In this document: positions 42,185 through 47,964 of the stretch, in pieces
How positions within the stretch are numbered: position 1 is the stretch's first letter
Layout of the letters: the number at the start of each line of letters is the position of its first letter
DNA from: Gemmatimonadaceae bacterium
Lineage (GTDB): Bacteria; Gemmatimonadota; Gemmatimonadetes; Gemmatimonadales; Gemmatimonadaceae
Length of the DNA stretch: 47,964 bases
Assembly: GCA_025930755.1 (NCBI GenBank)
Contig: JAICOJ010000017.1
Span: forward strand, 1-47,964
Direction: 5' to 3'
Made by a program: the position numbers and the translations under genes
Notes under the pieces: model-generated
Databases searched by the model: none
What the model was told of the DNA's origin: nothing
What the model saw: only the letters and a program-made list of their open reading frames with translations

Positions 42185-43078
42185 CTAACTAGGTGCCTCC
42201 CGTCGCGGCAGCGCCATCAGAATGCCCGCGATGACGACGGTCCCCGCGACCAGCACGGCAACGCTCGGGATCTCCTGAATCCCCGGGAGCAGCGCTCCCA
42301 GCAGGATGGCGCCGACCGGCTCGCCGAGCACCGTGATGTTCACTACGTACGCGGGCAGGTGACCGAGTGCCCAGTTCATCCCGGTGTGGCCGAGCAGCAT
42401 GGGTCCAAGGGCGAGGCCGGCGAATATGGACCACTCGCGTGCGGGCTGCGGCAGGAGCGGGGCGTCGACAACGAACGCGATCACGAGCAGGGAGACGAGG
42501 CAGGCACCGTACACGAGCGTGACGTATGGCAGGACATCGAGCTTCGTTCGCAACCGGCGCCCGCTCAGGTAATACAGCGCCGCGGTGATGGCGCCGACGA
42601 GTGCGAGGCCGTTTCCGAGGAGTGGGAGGGCGCCGCGCCCCGCGGCGTTCGCTCCACTGGCGAATGCGACGCCGGCGGCGCCACCCATCGCCACCGCGAT
42701 GCCAAGCCACTGCCGCCGCGTCGGCGTCTCCCGAAGCCAGACCGAGGAAAGGACGGCCACGATCGCCGGCTGCAGGTTCACGAGAATCACGGACGCGGCG
42801 ATGCTCGTGTACAGCAGCGACGTGTTCCACGACCAGAAGTGAATCGCGAGCATGGCGCCGGCGGCCACCGCGAGCCCCACGTCCCGCGCGGAGAGAGTGC
42901 CCCACGCGCGCCACCCTCGCGTGATGGCAAGCGCCGCACCGAGCAGCACGAGAGCGATGACGACGCGCCAGACCGCGATCGCGACCGGATGCGCACTCGA
43001 TAGGCGAACGAGCGGCGCGGCGAAGGAGATGCCGACGATCGCGAGGAGGAGGACGAGACCGGGACGCGCTCGTGGCAT
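42185..43078 (-). CDS. EamA/DMT-family transporter
   Basis: 297 aa with about ten predicted membrane helices in two EamA repeats (first ~5-140, second ~150-290). Characteristic PxxxxxWR motif (HPVAIAVWRVVIAL) and the second-repeat GEPVGAILLGALL. Inner-membrane drug/metabolite exporter family; substrate unknown. Its ATG is 10 bp from nonamer array J. Confidence 0.87.
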   Translation of the reverse strand: MPRARPGLVLLLAIVGISFAAPLVRLSSAHPVAIAVWRVVIALVLLGAALAITRGWRAWGTLSARDVGLAVAAGAMLAIHFWSWNTSLLYTSIAASVILVNLQPAIVAVLSSVWLRETPTRRQWLGIAVAMGGAAGVAFASGANAAGRGALPLLGNGLALVGAITAALYYLSGRRLRTKLDVLPYVTLVYGACLVSLLVIAFVVDAPLLPQPAREWSIFAGLALGPMLLGHTGMNWALGHLPAYVVNITVLGEPVGAILLGALLPGIQEIPSVAVLVAGTVVIAGILMALPRREAPS

Positions 43079-43087
43079 GTGCAGTTC

Positions 43088-43168
43088 AGCGCCTCCAGCG
43101 CCTCCAGCGCCTTCAGCGCCTTCAGCGCCTCCAGCGCCTTCAGCGCCTTCAGCGCCTTCAGCGCCTTC
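43088..43168. repeat. Array J: nine nonamers (AGCGCCTYC) directly after the mlaD stop
   Basis: Nine tandem 9-bp units, AGCGCCTCC or AGCGCCTTC, without gaps. The last unit shares its final C with the mlaD stop codon (43168-43170). There is no inverted arm. It fills the whole gap to the EamA gene, so it is transcribed as a purine-rich GAAGGCGCT repeat. Confidence 0.92.
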
Positions 43169-44145
43169 TAAAAGACCTTGATCATCCCCTTCGTGTACTT
43201 CCCCGGGTCCGCCCGCACGTCCTCGAGAATGGCCGACAGATCGGTGAGCGTCTTGTTGAGGCGGTCGTACAGTGCCTGGTCATTGAGCATCCGCGCCGCA
43301 AACCCCTGACCCTGCGTCATGAGCCGCAGGGCCGAGTCGGCGCTGGCCGCGATGCTCGTGAGGCGCACGTACAGGGTGTCATCACGCATCAGCTTGCCCA
43401 GGGTACCCTCCGACGACGCCATCGCGCGGGTGAGGGTGTCGAGCGACCCCGTGAGGCGGACCATGCGCTCGTAGAGTGCGGGATCGTCGAGGAGTCGGCC
43501 GAACGTCCCGTTAGGCTGCTGCAGGCGTGTCAGAAGCGTATTCGTTCGGGTCAACGTGCCGGCGAGCTCGTCGTACAACGTGCGATTCGAGAGCAGCTGC
43601 CCCATCGTGCCCTCGCCGCGCACCAGCCCCCCCGTGATCGCCCGAAGGTCGGCGGTGAGCTGCACCATGTCGCCGACGGCGCCCGCCGCCTGCGCGAGGA
43701 CCTGCTCGTAATCGAGCGACGGCTCGACCTCGAGTGTGTCCCCTGGCTCGAGGATGGCATTCGGTACCGTCCCCGGCGTGATGTCGAGCGTCTTGTCCCC
43801 GAGCAGTCCCATCGTGCGCACCTTGACGCGGGAGTCGGAGCGGATCTGCTCGCGAATCCGCTCGTCGACTTTCATGGTCACCTTCAGATTCTGCGTCGTA
43901 TCGCCGTCGGCCGGGAGGAAGTCGATGCTCTCGACGATCCCCGAGAGCTGACCTGCGACCATCACCGAGCCGCCTTCCCGCAGGCCGCCGGCGTTCGGCA
44001 GCAACGCGACGAGCTCGTACCGCTCCGTGAACAGGTTCGCGGCCTGACCGAGCTTTACCGCGGCCACGCCGAGCACCACGAGCGACAGCAGAATCAACAG
44101 CCCGACCTTGAGCTGATCCCACGTAATGAACGTTGAACGTTTCAT
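43168..44145 (-). CDS. mlaD: MCE-domain lipid transport protein (MlaD-like)
   Basis: 325 aa. N-terminal membrane anchor (~12-33), one MCE domain (~40-140, with LLPNAGGLREGGSV and RTMGLLGDKTLDITPG), then a helical region. This region holds four repeats of G-T-x-G-x-L-L-x-D-x-x-L-Y near residues 179, 213, 247 and 281, an exact period of 34. Periplasmic substrate-binding part of the Mla-type phospholipid transporter, with mlaF and mlaE directly upstream. E. coli MlaD is much shorter (~183 aa). Confidence 0.92.
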   Translation of the reverse strand: MKRSTFITWDQLKVGLLILLSLVVLGVAAVKLGQAANLFTERYELVALLPNAGGLREGGSVMVAGQLSGIVESIDFLPADGDTTQNLKVTMKVDERIREQIRSDSRVKVRTMGLLGDKTLDITPGTVPNAILEPGDTLEVEPSLDYEQVLAQAAGAVGDMVQLTADLRAITGGLVRGEGTMGQLLSNRTLYDELAGTLTRTNTLLTRLQQPNGTFGRLLDDPALYERMVRLTGSLDTLTRAMASSEGTLGKLMRDDTLYVRLTSIAASADSALRLMTQGQGFAARMLNDQALYDRLNKTLTDLSAILEDVRADPGKYTKGMIKVF

Positions 44146-44169
44146 AGGCGAGCCCCCAACGGCCGCACG

Positions 44170-45057
44170 TCAGAATCCACCGAGAAAATCGCGAATGTAT
44201 TCGTTGTCGCTTCCCGCCATCTCTTCCGGCGTGCCAAAGAACACGATGTGGTGCTCGTAGAGCAAGGCGACTCGCGTCGCCATGCGGAAGGCCGAGCGAA
44301 TGTCGTGCGACACGACGAGGCTCGTGACGCCGAGCTCGCGCTGGAGCTTCATGATGAGGCGAGTGATCGTCCCCGTCGTGAGCGGATCGAGGCCCGACGT
44401 CGGCTCGTCGTAGAGCATGAGCTCCGGATTGTTCGCCATCCCACGCGCAATACCAACGCGCTTCCGCATCCCGCCCGACAACTCAGCGGGCATCTGCTGC
44501 ATCACCTTGTCCGGCTCGAGATCCACGAACTCCAGCTTTTCGCGTACGCGCGCCTCGATCTCCTCCTCGTTCAGATCGGTGTGCTCGCGCAGCGGGTAGG
44601 CGATGTTCTCGAAGACCGTCATCGAGTCGAACAGCGCCGCCCCCTGAAACACCATGCCCATCTTCTGCCGAACCTGGAGCGCCTCCTCGAACGAGAGGTG
44701 CGTGATGTCCTCCCCGTCGATCAGGACGCGGCCTTTGTCGGGGACGAGAAGGCGCAGGATGAGCTTGAGGATGGTGGACTTTCCCGTCCCCGACTCGCCC
44801 ACGACGACCACGGTTTCTCCTTCGTTGGCGGCAAAGGAGATCTCCTCGAGCACCGGCTCGTCGAAGGCAAGCGAGACGTGGTCGAGCTCGATGACGGGCG
44901 TGCCCGCATTCTCGCGGCGCACCCGCATCTCCGTCGTCGTGGGAGCGTCGGCGGCGATCTCGCTGCGGATGGCCTCGCGCACGGCCGTCCTGGTCGTGAC
45001 GCGGTCCCCCGCGCGCCGCGGCTGCCCGCGCCGGTCCGCGGTATCGTCGCTCGTCAT
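44170..45057 (-). CDS. mlaF: ABC transporter ATP-binding protein MlaF
   Basis: 295 aa. Walker A GESGTGKSTIL (~90), Q-loop FQGAALFDSMTV, signature LSGGMRKRVGIARGM, Walker B LMLYDEPTSGLDP and switch His (SHD). The first ~50 residues are a variable extension absent from E. coli MlaF. ATG 45057 overlaps the mlaE stop (ATGA). ATPase of the lipid transporter formed with MlaE and MlaD. Confidence 0.95.
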   Translation of the reverse strand: MTSDDTADRRGQPRRAGDRVTTRTAVREAIRSEIAADAPTTTEMRVRRENAGTPVIELDHVSLAFDEPVLEEISFAANEGETVVVVGESGTGKSTILKLILRLLVPDKGRVLIDGEDITHLSFEEALQVRQKMGMVFQGAALFDSMTVFENIAYPLREHTDLNEEEIEARVREKLEFVDLEPDKVMQQMPAELSGGMRKRVGIARGMANNPELMLYDEPTSGLDPLTTGTITRLIMKLQRELGVTSLVVSHDIRSAFRMATRVALLYEHHIVFFGTPEEMAGSDNEYIRDFLGGF

Positions 45058-45866
45058 TCCGCGAACACCGCCAGCATCACCTGCGTCATGAAGTAGTCGA
45101 TGATCAGGATCAGGATGCTTGCCGTCACCACGGTCCGTGTCGTCGCCTGGCCCACGCCTTCTGTCCCCCCGGTCGTCTTCAGGCCATAGTGGCAGGCCGT
45201 GACCGCGATGATCCCGCCGAAGACGAAGGGCTTCGCGATCCCCTGGATGAAGTCGTTCGGGATGTAGCGGAAGGTGAATCCGCCAGCCGCGATCTGCTCC
45301 CACACCGTTCGCCAGTAGAGCGACGTCGGCAGACCGACGTAGGCGCTGGCGATGACGTTGCCGCCGATGATGCCGACCAGATCGTTGATGATGGTCAACA
45401 CCGGGAGCATGATGAGCGCGGCGAGCACGCGCGGGGTCACGAGCTTCTTGATCGGGTCGGTGCCGAGCGTATTCAGCGCGTCGATCTGCTCGGTGACCTT
45501 CATGGAGCCCAGCTGGGCGGCAATGCCGGAGCCCACCCGCCCCGCAACCATGAGACCGGCAAGCACCGGTCCGAGCTCGCGGATCATGGACGCCGAGACC
45601 AGGCGTCCGATGTAGATCGTCGCGCCAAACGTCTTCAGCTGCACCGACGACTGAAGCGCCAGCACCATCCCGGTGAAGAATCCCGTGAGCAACACGATGC
45701 CGAGCGACTGCACACCGATGGCGTCCATCTGCTGAGCCAGATCCGAGCCATAGAAGGGGCGGGCAAAAATGAAGCGGATCGCTTTCCAGGCGAGCGTGAA
45801 ATACTCCTGGATGGCCAGGACGATACCCTTCGCCCAGTCGTTAAACCGCTGGAGAACGTTCGCCAA
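45054..45866 (-). CDS. mlaE: Lipid ABC transporter permease MlaE
   Basis: About 270 aa with five or six membrane helices. Seen: LLTGFFTGMVLALQSSVQL, ELGPVLAGLMVAGRVGSGIAAQLGSMKVTEQIDAL (MlaE hallmark) and LITTIINDLVG-like segments. No ATG or GTG fits; TTG 45866 is the best start I can see, and no Shine-Dalgarno supports it. The upstream gap (45867-46058) contains heptamer array E and the hldA promoter. Confidence 0.9.
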   Translation of the reverse strand: MANVLQRFNDWAKGIVLAIQEYFTLAWKAIRFIFARPFYGSDLAQQMDAIGVQSLGIVLLTGFFTGMVLALQSSVQLKTFGATIYIGRLVSASMIRELGPVLAGLMVAGRVGSGIAAQLGSMKVTEQIDALNTLGTDPIKKLVTPRVLAALIMLPVLTIINDLVGIIGGNVIASAYVGLPTSLYWRTVWEQIAAGGFTFRYIPNDFIQGIAKPFVFGGIIAVTACHYGLKTTGGTEGVGQATTRTVVTASILILIIDYFMTQVMLAVFAE

Positions 45867-45936
45867 TCGGATCGGGGTGGAGAGATCGTCGGGCCGGAAA
45901 CCTACGGGAAAGGCAAGGCTTATGCCTTGGACCAGG

Positions 45937-46016
45937 CTGCGAACTGCGAACTGCGAACTGCGAACTGCGAACGGCGAACGGCGAACTGCGAACGGCGAGC
46001 TGCGAATGGCCGAGCT
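45937..46016. repeat. Array E: one-way heptamer array in the mlaE-hldA divergent gap
   Basis: About eleven 7-bp units (GAACTGC, GAACGGC, GAGCTGC, GAATGGC) in one orientation only, without an inverted partner. It lies between two divergent genes rather than 3' of one, and stops 4 bp before the hldA -35 box. Same core word as arrays A-D. Confidence 0.9.
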
Positions 46017-46019
46017 GCG

Positions 46020-46048
46020 TTGACCGCTGTCACTGAGGCCTCTAGCTT
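46020..46048 (+). promoter_or_regulatory. hldA promoter, near-leaderless
   Basis: TTGACC (46020-46025), 17-bp spacer, TAGCTT (46043-46048), then 10 bp to ATG 46059. The predicted 5' UTR is only ~4 nt. The promoter begins immediately after the heptamer array. Confidence 0.55.
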
Positions 46049-46058
46049 CCCGCGCCGA

Positions 46059-47057
46059 ATGCCCAACCACCTTTCGAGGGAACGACTTGTCGCGCTCCTC
46101 GATGCGGCGCGCGGCAAGCGCGTCGTAATCGTAGGCGATGCAATGCTCGACGTCTACCTGCGGGGCGACGTAGAGCGCATTTCGCCGGAGGCGCCGGTGC
46201 CGGTCGTCCGGGTGCGCGAGCGGCGCGATGCGCTGGGCGGGGCGGCCAACGTCGCGCAGAACGTTTCGGCGCTGGGAGGGACTCCGCGACTCGTGGCCGC
46301 GGTGGGCCGCGATGCCGCCGGCCTCCGCCTTCACGGCATGCTCAACGACATCGGCGCCGGGACGGACCGGCTGGTGGAGGTCGACCGCCCGACCACCACG
46401 AAGACGCGTATCCTCGCCCGGGTGCAGCAGGTCGTACGGGTGGACGAGGAAGAGGACGAGGATCTTCCCGCGACCGACGCCGATCGCATCGCCACGGCGG
46501 TCGAGGAGGCTCTCACCGATGCCGACGCGCTGGTGCTCGAGGACTACAACAAGGGCGTCCTGACCACCCCGGTGATCACCCGAGCCATCGCGCGCGCGCG
46601 TGGACGCCAGCTACCGGTGGTCGTCGATCCCAAGTATCGCAACTTCTTCGCGTACCAGGGGGCGACGATCTTCAAGCCCAACCGTCGCGAGCTCGAGGCC
46701 GCGTTGGGAGCCGCGATGGACCTCGACCATCCCGAAACGCTGCCGGCAACCGTGGCCCGGCTCGAGGTCGAGCACCTGCTGTTGACGTTAGGCGAGCGCG
46801 GGATGCTGCTGATCCCGGCGCGAGGCGAGGTTACACGCGTTCCGACGACGGCGCGGGAGGTGTACGACGTGGTCGGTGCGGGGGACACGGTGACGGCGTA
46901 TCTGGCGGCGATGCTGGCGGCGGGGTCGACGGCTCGTGAGGCGGCGGTGATCGCGAACTTCGCGGCCGGGGTGGAGGTCGGGAAGCTCGGGGCGGCGACG
47001 GTGGCTCGCGACGAGGTCCTCGACGCCTTCGATCGGCTCGCCCGGGAGCCCGCCTGA
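46059..47057 (+). CDS. hldA: D-glycero-beta-D-manno-heptose-7-phosphate kinase (RfaE1/HldE kinase domain)
   Basis: PfkB-family sugar kinase of the ADP-heptose route for lipopolysaccharide core. 332 aa, kinase domain only; the adenylyltransferase half of E. coli HldE is absent. Seen: VVIVGDAMLDVYLRGDVERISPEAPVPV, GGAANVAQNVSALG, VLEDYNKGVL, DPKYRNFFAYQGA, KPNRRELEAA and YDVVGAGDTVTAYLAA (anion hole and catalytic Asp). Separate hldA and hldC genes occur in other bacteria. Implies heptose-containing surface glycans and an outer membrane. Confidence 0.92.
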   Translation: MPNHLSRERLVALLDAARGKRVVIVGDAMLDVYLRGDVERISPEAPVPVVRVRERRDALGGAANVAQNVSALGGTPRLVAAVGRDAAGLRLHGMLNDIGAGTDRLVEVDRPTTTKTRILARVQQVVRVDEEEDEDLPATDADRIATAVEEALTDADALVLEDYNKGVLTTPVITRAIARARGRQLPVVVDPKYRNFFAYQGATIFKPNRRELEAALGAAMDLDHPETLPATVARLEVEHLLLTLGERGMLLIPARGEVTRVPTTAREVYDVVGAGDTVTAYLAAMLAAGSTAREAAVIANFAAGVEVGKLGAATVARDEVLDAFDRLAREPA

Positions 47058-47107
47058 AGAGGGACGCGCTTCCTCTCGTCGCGGGCCCATTGTACCCTTA
47101 GAGCCTC

Positions 47108-47181
47108 GGGCCCTTAGCTCAGCCGGTTAGAGCAGCGGACTCATAATCCGACGGTCGCAGGTTCGAGCCCTGCAGGGCCCA
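47108..47181 (+). tRNA. tRNA-Ile2 (anticodon CAT, lysidine-modified) or elongator tRNA-Met
   Basis: 74-nt cloverleaf: acceptor GGGCCCT/AGGGCCC, D arm GCTC...GAGC, anticodon loop CTCATAA (CAT), T arm GCAGG-TTCGAGC-CCTGC. CCA is not encoded. C4-G69 and C5-G68 are present, pairs recognised by TilS in E. coli, and the stretches CTTAGCTCAG and GACTCATAATC resemble tRNA-Ile2, so I prefer Ile2 over elongator Met. Confidence 0.9.
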
Positions 47182-47236
47182 TTGCGACGTTCCACTCCAC
47201 ATCGAGGATCGGCGCGATTAAGTTGAGGGCTGTCCT

Positions 47237-47310
47237 GGTCGCGTAGCTCAGCTGGTTAGAGCGCTGGTCTCACATACCAGAGGTCCGGGGTTCGAGTCCC
47301 TGCGCGACCA
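47237..47310 (+). tRNA. tRNA-Val (anticodon CAC)
   Basis: 74-nt cloverleaf: acceptor GGTCGCG/CGCGACC, D arm GCTC...GAGC, anticodon stem CTGGT/ACCAG with loop CTCACAT (CAC), T arm CCGGG-TTCGAGT-CCCTG. Discriminator A; CCA not encoded. It lies 55 bp after the CAT tRNA and is probably cotranscribed. Confidence 0.95.
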
Positions 47311-47314
47311 TGCC

Positions 47315-47353
47315 AATCGCCCTCACACTCGGGACGCCAGTGTGAGGGCGATT
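47315..47353. terminator. Bidirectional hairpin between tRNA-Val and wecB
   Basis: Perfect 15-bp stem (AATCGCCCTCACACT at 47315-47329 with its complement at 47339-47353) and a 9-nt loop. It begins 4 bp after tRNA-Val and contains the wecB stop codon, so it can end both converging transcripts. It is A/T-flanked on both sides (AAT...ATT) but lacks a long U-run. Confidence 0.8.
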
Positions 47354-47964
47354 CGTTCCGCGGCCTTCCCGTCCCACCCGGCCGGGCGCCGCCCCTTCCC
47401 GTTAGGTCGGATCTCGAGCGCCAGCCGGGCGAATTCCTCGGGATCGGCGGCGAGACGATTCGTACCCTCGGTGATCGTGACCGGCCGCTCCGTGTTCTCG
47501 CGAACGGTCAGACAGGGAATCCCCAGCGCGGTCGTCTCCTCCTGCAAGCCTCCCGAATCGGTGATGATGATCCGTGCACCCGCCGTCAGATCGAGCATCG
47601 CGTGATACGGAAGCGGATCGAGCAGCCGAACCTCACCGAGCGCACTCCGGTCACGCGCCGTGAGCCGGCTCCTGGTGCGCGGATGAATCGGGAAGACCAC
47701 CGGCATCGCCTGCGCGATTCGTCCCAGGGCTGACGCGATCGCGGTGAGACGGTCGGGCGAGTCGACGTTCGATGGCCGATGCAGCGTGACTAACGCGTAC
47801 GCGCCCCTCTGCACGTCGACCTGCTCCAGCATTCGCGCTTCACGAGCGCGTGCCAAGCCGTGAAGCAGGGTGTCAACCATCACGTTGCCGACGAACACGA
47901 TCTTGTCGTGCTCTATGCCTTCGCGGCGCAGATTATCGTCGGCATCGGTGGAGGGCGTGAGCAA
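47323..47964 (-). CDS. wecB: UDP-N-acetylglucosamine 2-epimerase (C-terminal part, runs off the window)
   Basis: Non-hydrolysing epimerase making UDP-ManNAc for surface polysaccharides. The last ~213 residues are present; the 5' end is beyond the right edge. Seen: TPSTDADDNLRREG, VGNVMVDTL, TLHRPSNVD, FPIHPRTRS, ITDSGGLQEETTALGIPCLTVRENTERP and GTNRL, in family order. The stop lies in a 15-bp hairpin shared with tRNA-Val. Fits the glycan theme of the heptose kinase and the three-gene cassette. Confidence 0.95.
   Translation of the reverse strand: MLTPSTDADDNLRREGIEHDKIVFVGNVMVDTLLHGLARAREARMLEQVDVQRGAYALVTLHRPSNVDSPDRLTAIASALGRIAQAMPVVFPIHPRTRSRLTARDRSALGEVRLLDPLPYHAMLDLTAGARIIITDSGGLQEETTALGIPCLTVRENTERPVTITEGTNRLAADPEEFARLALEIRPNGKGRRPAGWDGKAAERIALTLASRV

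Noticed and set aside
43088-43168. Array J as a short coding gene
   Set aside because: The 9-bp period keeps frames open, but there is no start signal and the product would be a plain tripeptide repeat.
586-46016. Arrays as CRISPR loci
   Set aside because: Units are 7-9 bp with no spacers, and no cas genes are in the window.
45189-46058. Plus-strand extension upstream of the heptose kinase
   Set aside because: It is antisense to mlaE and array E; the kinase family start and a promoter lie at 46020-46061.
47108-47181. Calling the CAT tRNA an initiator tRNA
   Set aside because: It has a paired first acceptor base and lacks the three G-C pairs (GGG/CCC) in the anticodon stem that mark initiators.

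Overview
The window is a high-GC (roughly two-thirds G+C by eye) chromosomal segment of a Gram-negative bacterium. Gene order and protein style fit Gemmatimonadota best. That assignment is an inference from the long infC...dxs housekeeping run, the Mla-type MCE transporter, Rex, and a heptad 'R-T-A-N-C-E-L' repeat translation that I associate with that phylum; no database was searched. Almost every gene is on the minus strand. The plus-strand exceptions are rex, a small BON/LysM gene, a heptose-phosphate kinase gene and two tRNA genes.

Layout, left to right; minus-strand transcripts run from high to low coordinates. (1) 1-11560: one long housekeeping run with a promoter at about 11532-11560, reading infC-rpmI-rplT-pheS-pheT-(coiled coil)-zapA-[6S-like RNA]-rny-folD-xseA-xseB-ispA-dxs. 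It covers translation initiation and ribosome assembly, Phe-tRNA charging, cell division, RNA decay, one-carbon metabolism, DNA repair and isoprenoid precursors. infC appears to start at ATT behind a strong Shine-Dalgarno and an attenuator-like hairpin. (2) 11580-14820: a metallo-beta-lactamase-fold hydrolase, a DEDDh exonuclease and arginine deiminase. (3) 14845-17033: rex with a perfect Rex operator in front of it, converging on rsmA; then a divergent BON/LysM gene. (4) 17118-28707: mutS2-dnaG-(zinc-ribbon coiled coil)-recJ-rsmD-coaD-pta-STAS-anti-sigma kinase-PP2C phosphatase. (5) 28815-32183: a yqeY-like gene and a three-gene surface-glycan cassette. (6) 32356-38418: a heat-shock and RNA-modification run, methyltransferase-hemW-hrcA-dnaJ-prmA-rsmE-HIT. 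(7) 38491-45866: dprA, obgE, a carboxymuconolactone-decarboxylase-like gene, asparaginase, an EamA transporter and mlaD-mlaF-mlaE. (8) 46059-47964: a heptose kinase, tRNA-Ile2(CAT), tRNA-Val(CAC) and the end of wecB.

The genes are ordinary; the DNA between them is not. Most gaps longer than about 60 bp hold tandem 7-mer or 9-mer words, usually arranged as long imperfect inverted repeats that would fold into hairpins 3' of a gene. One word (GCGAACT and near variants) occurs at five unlinked gaps. Other gaps use private words. Some arrays start exactly at a stop codon, and some run into the coding tails of xseA, rsmA or rsmD. A separate 49-bp perfect inverted repeat covers the end of rsmD. Independently, the octamer GCCTAACG occurs eight times inside genes, in several reading frames and on both strands. 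These two sequence habits are the best candidates here for something undescribed.

Promoters I could read have TTGAC-like -35 boxes, 17-bp spacers and weak -10 boxes. At hrcA and hldA the -10 lies so close to the start codon that leaderless mRNAs are likely.
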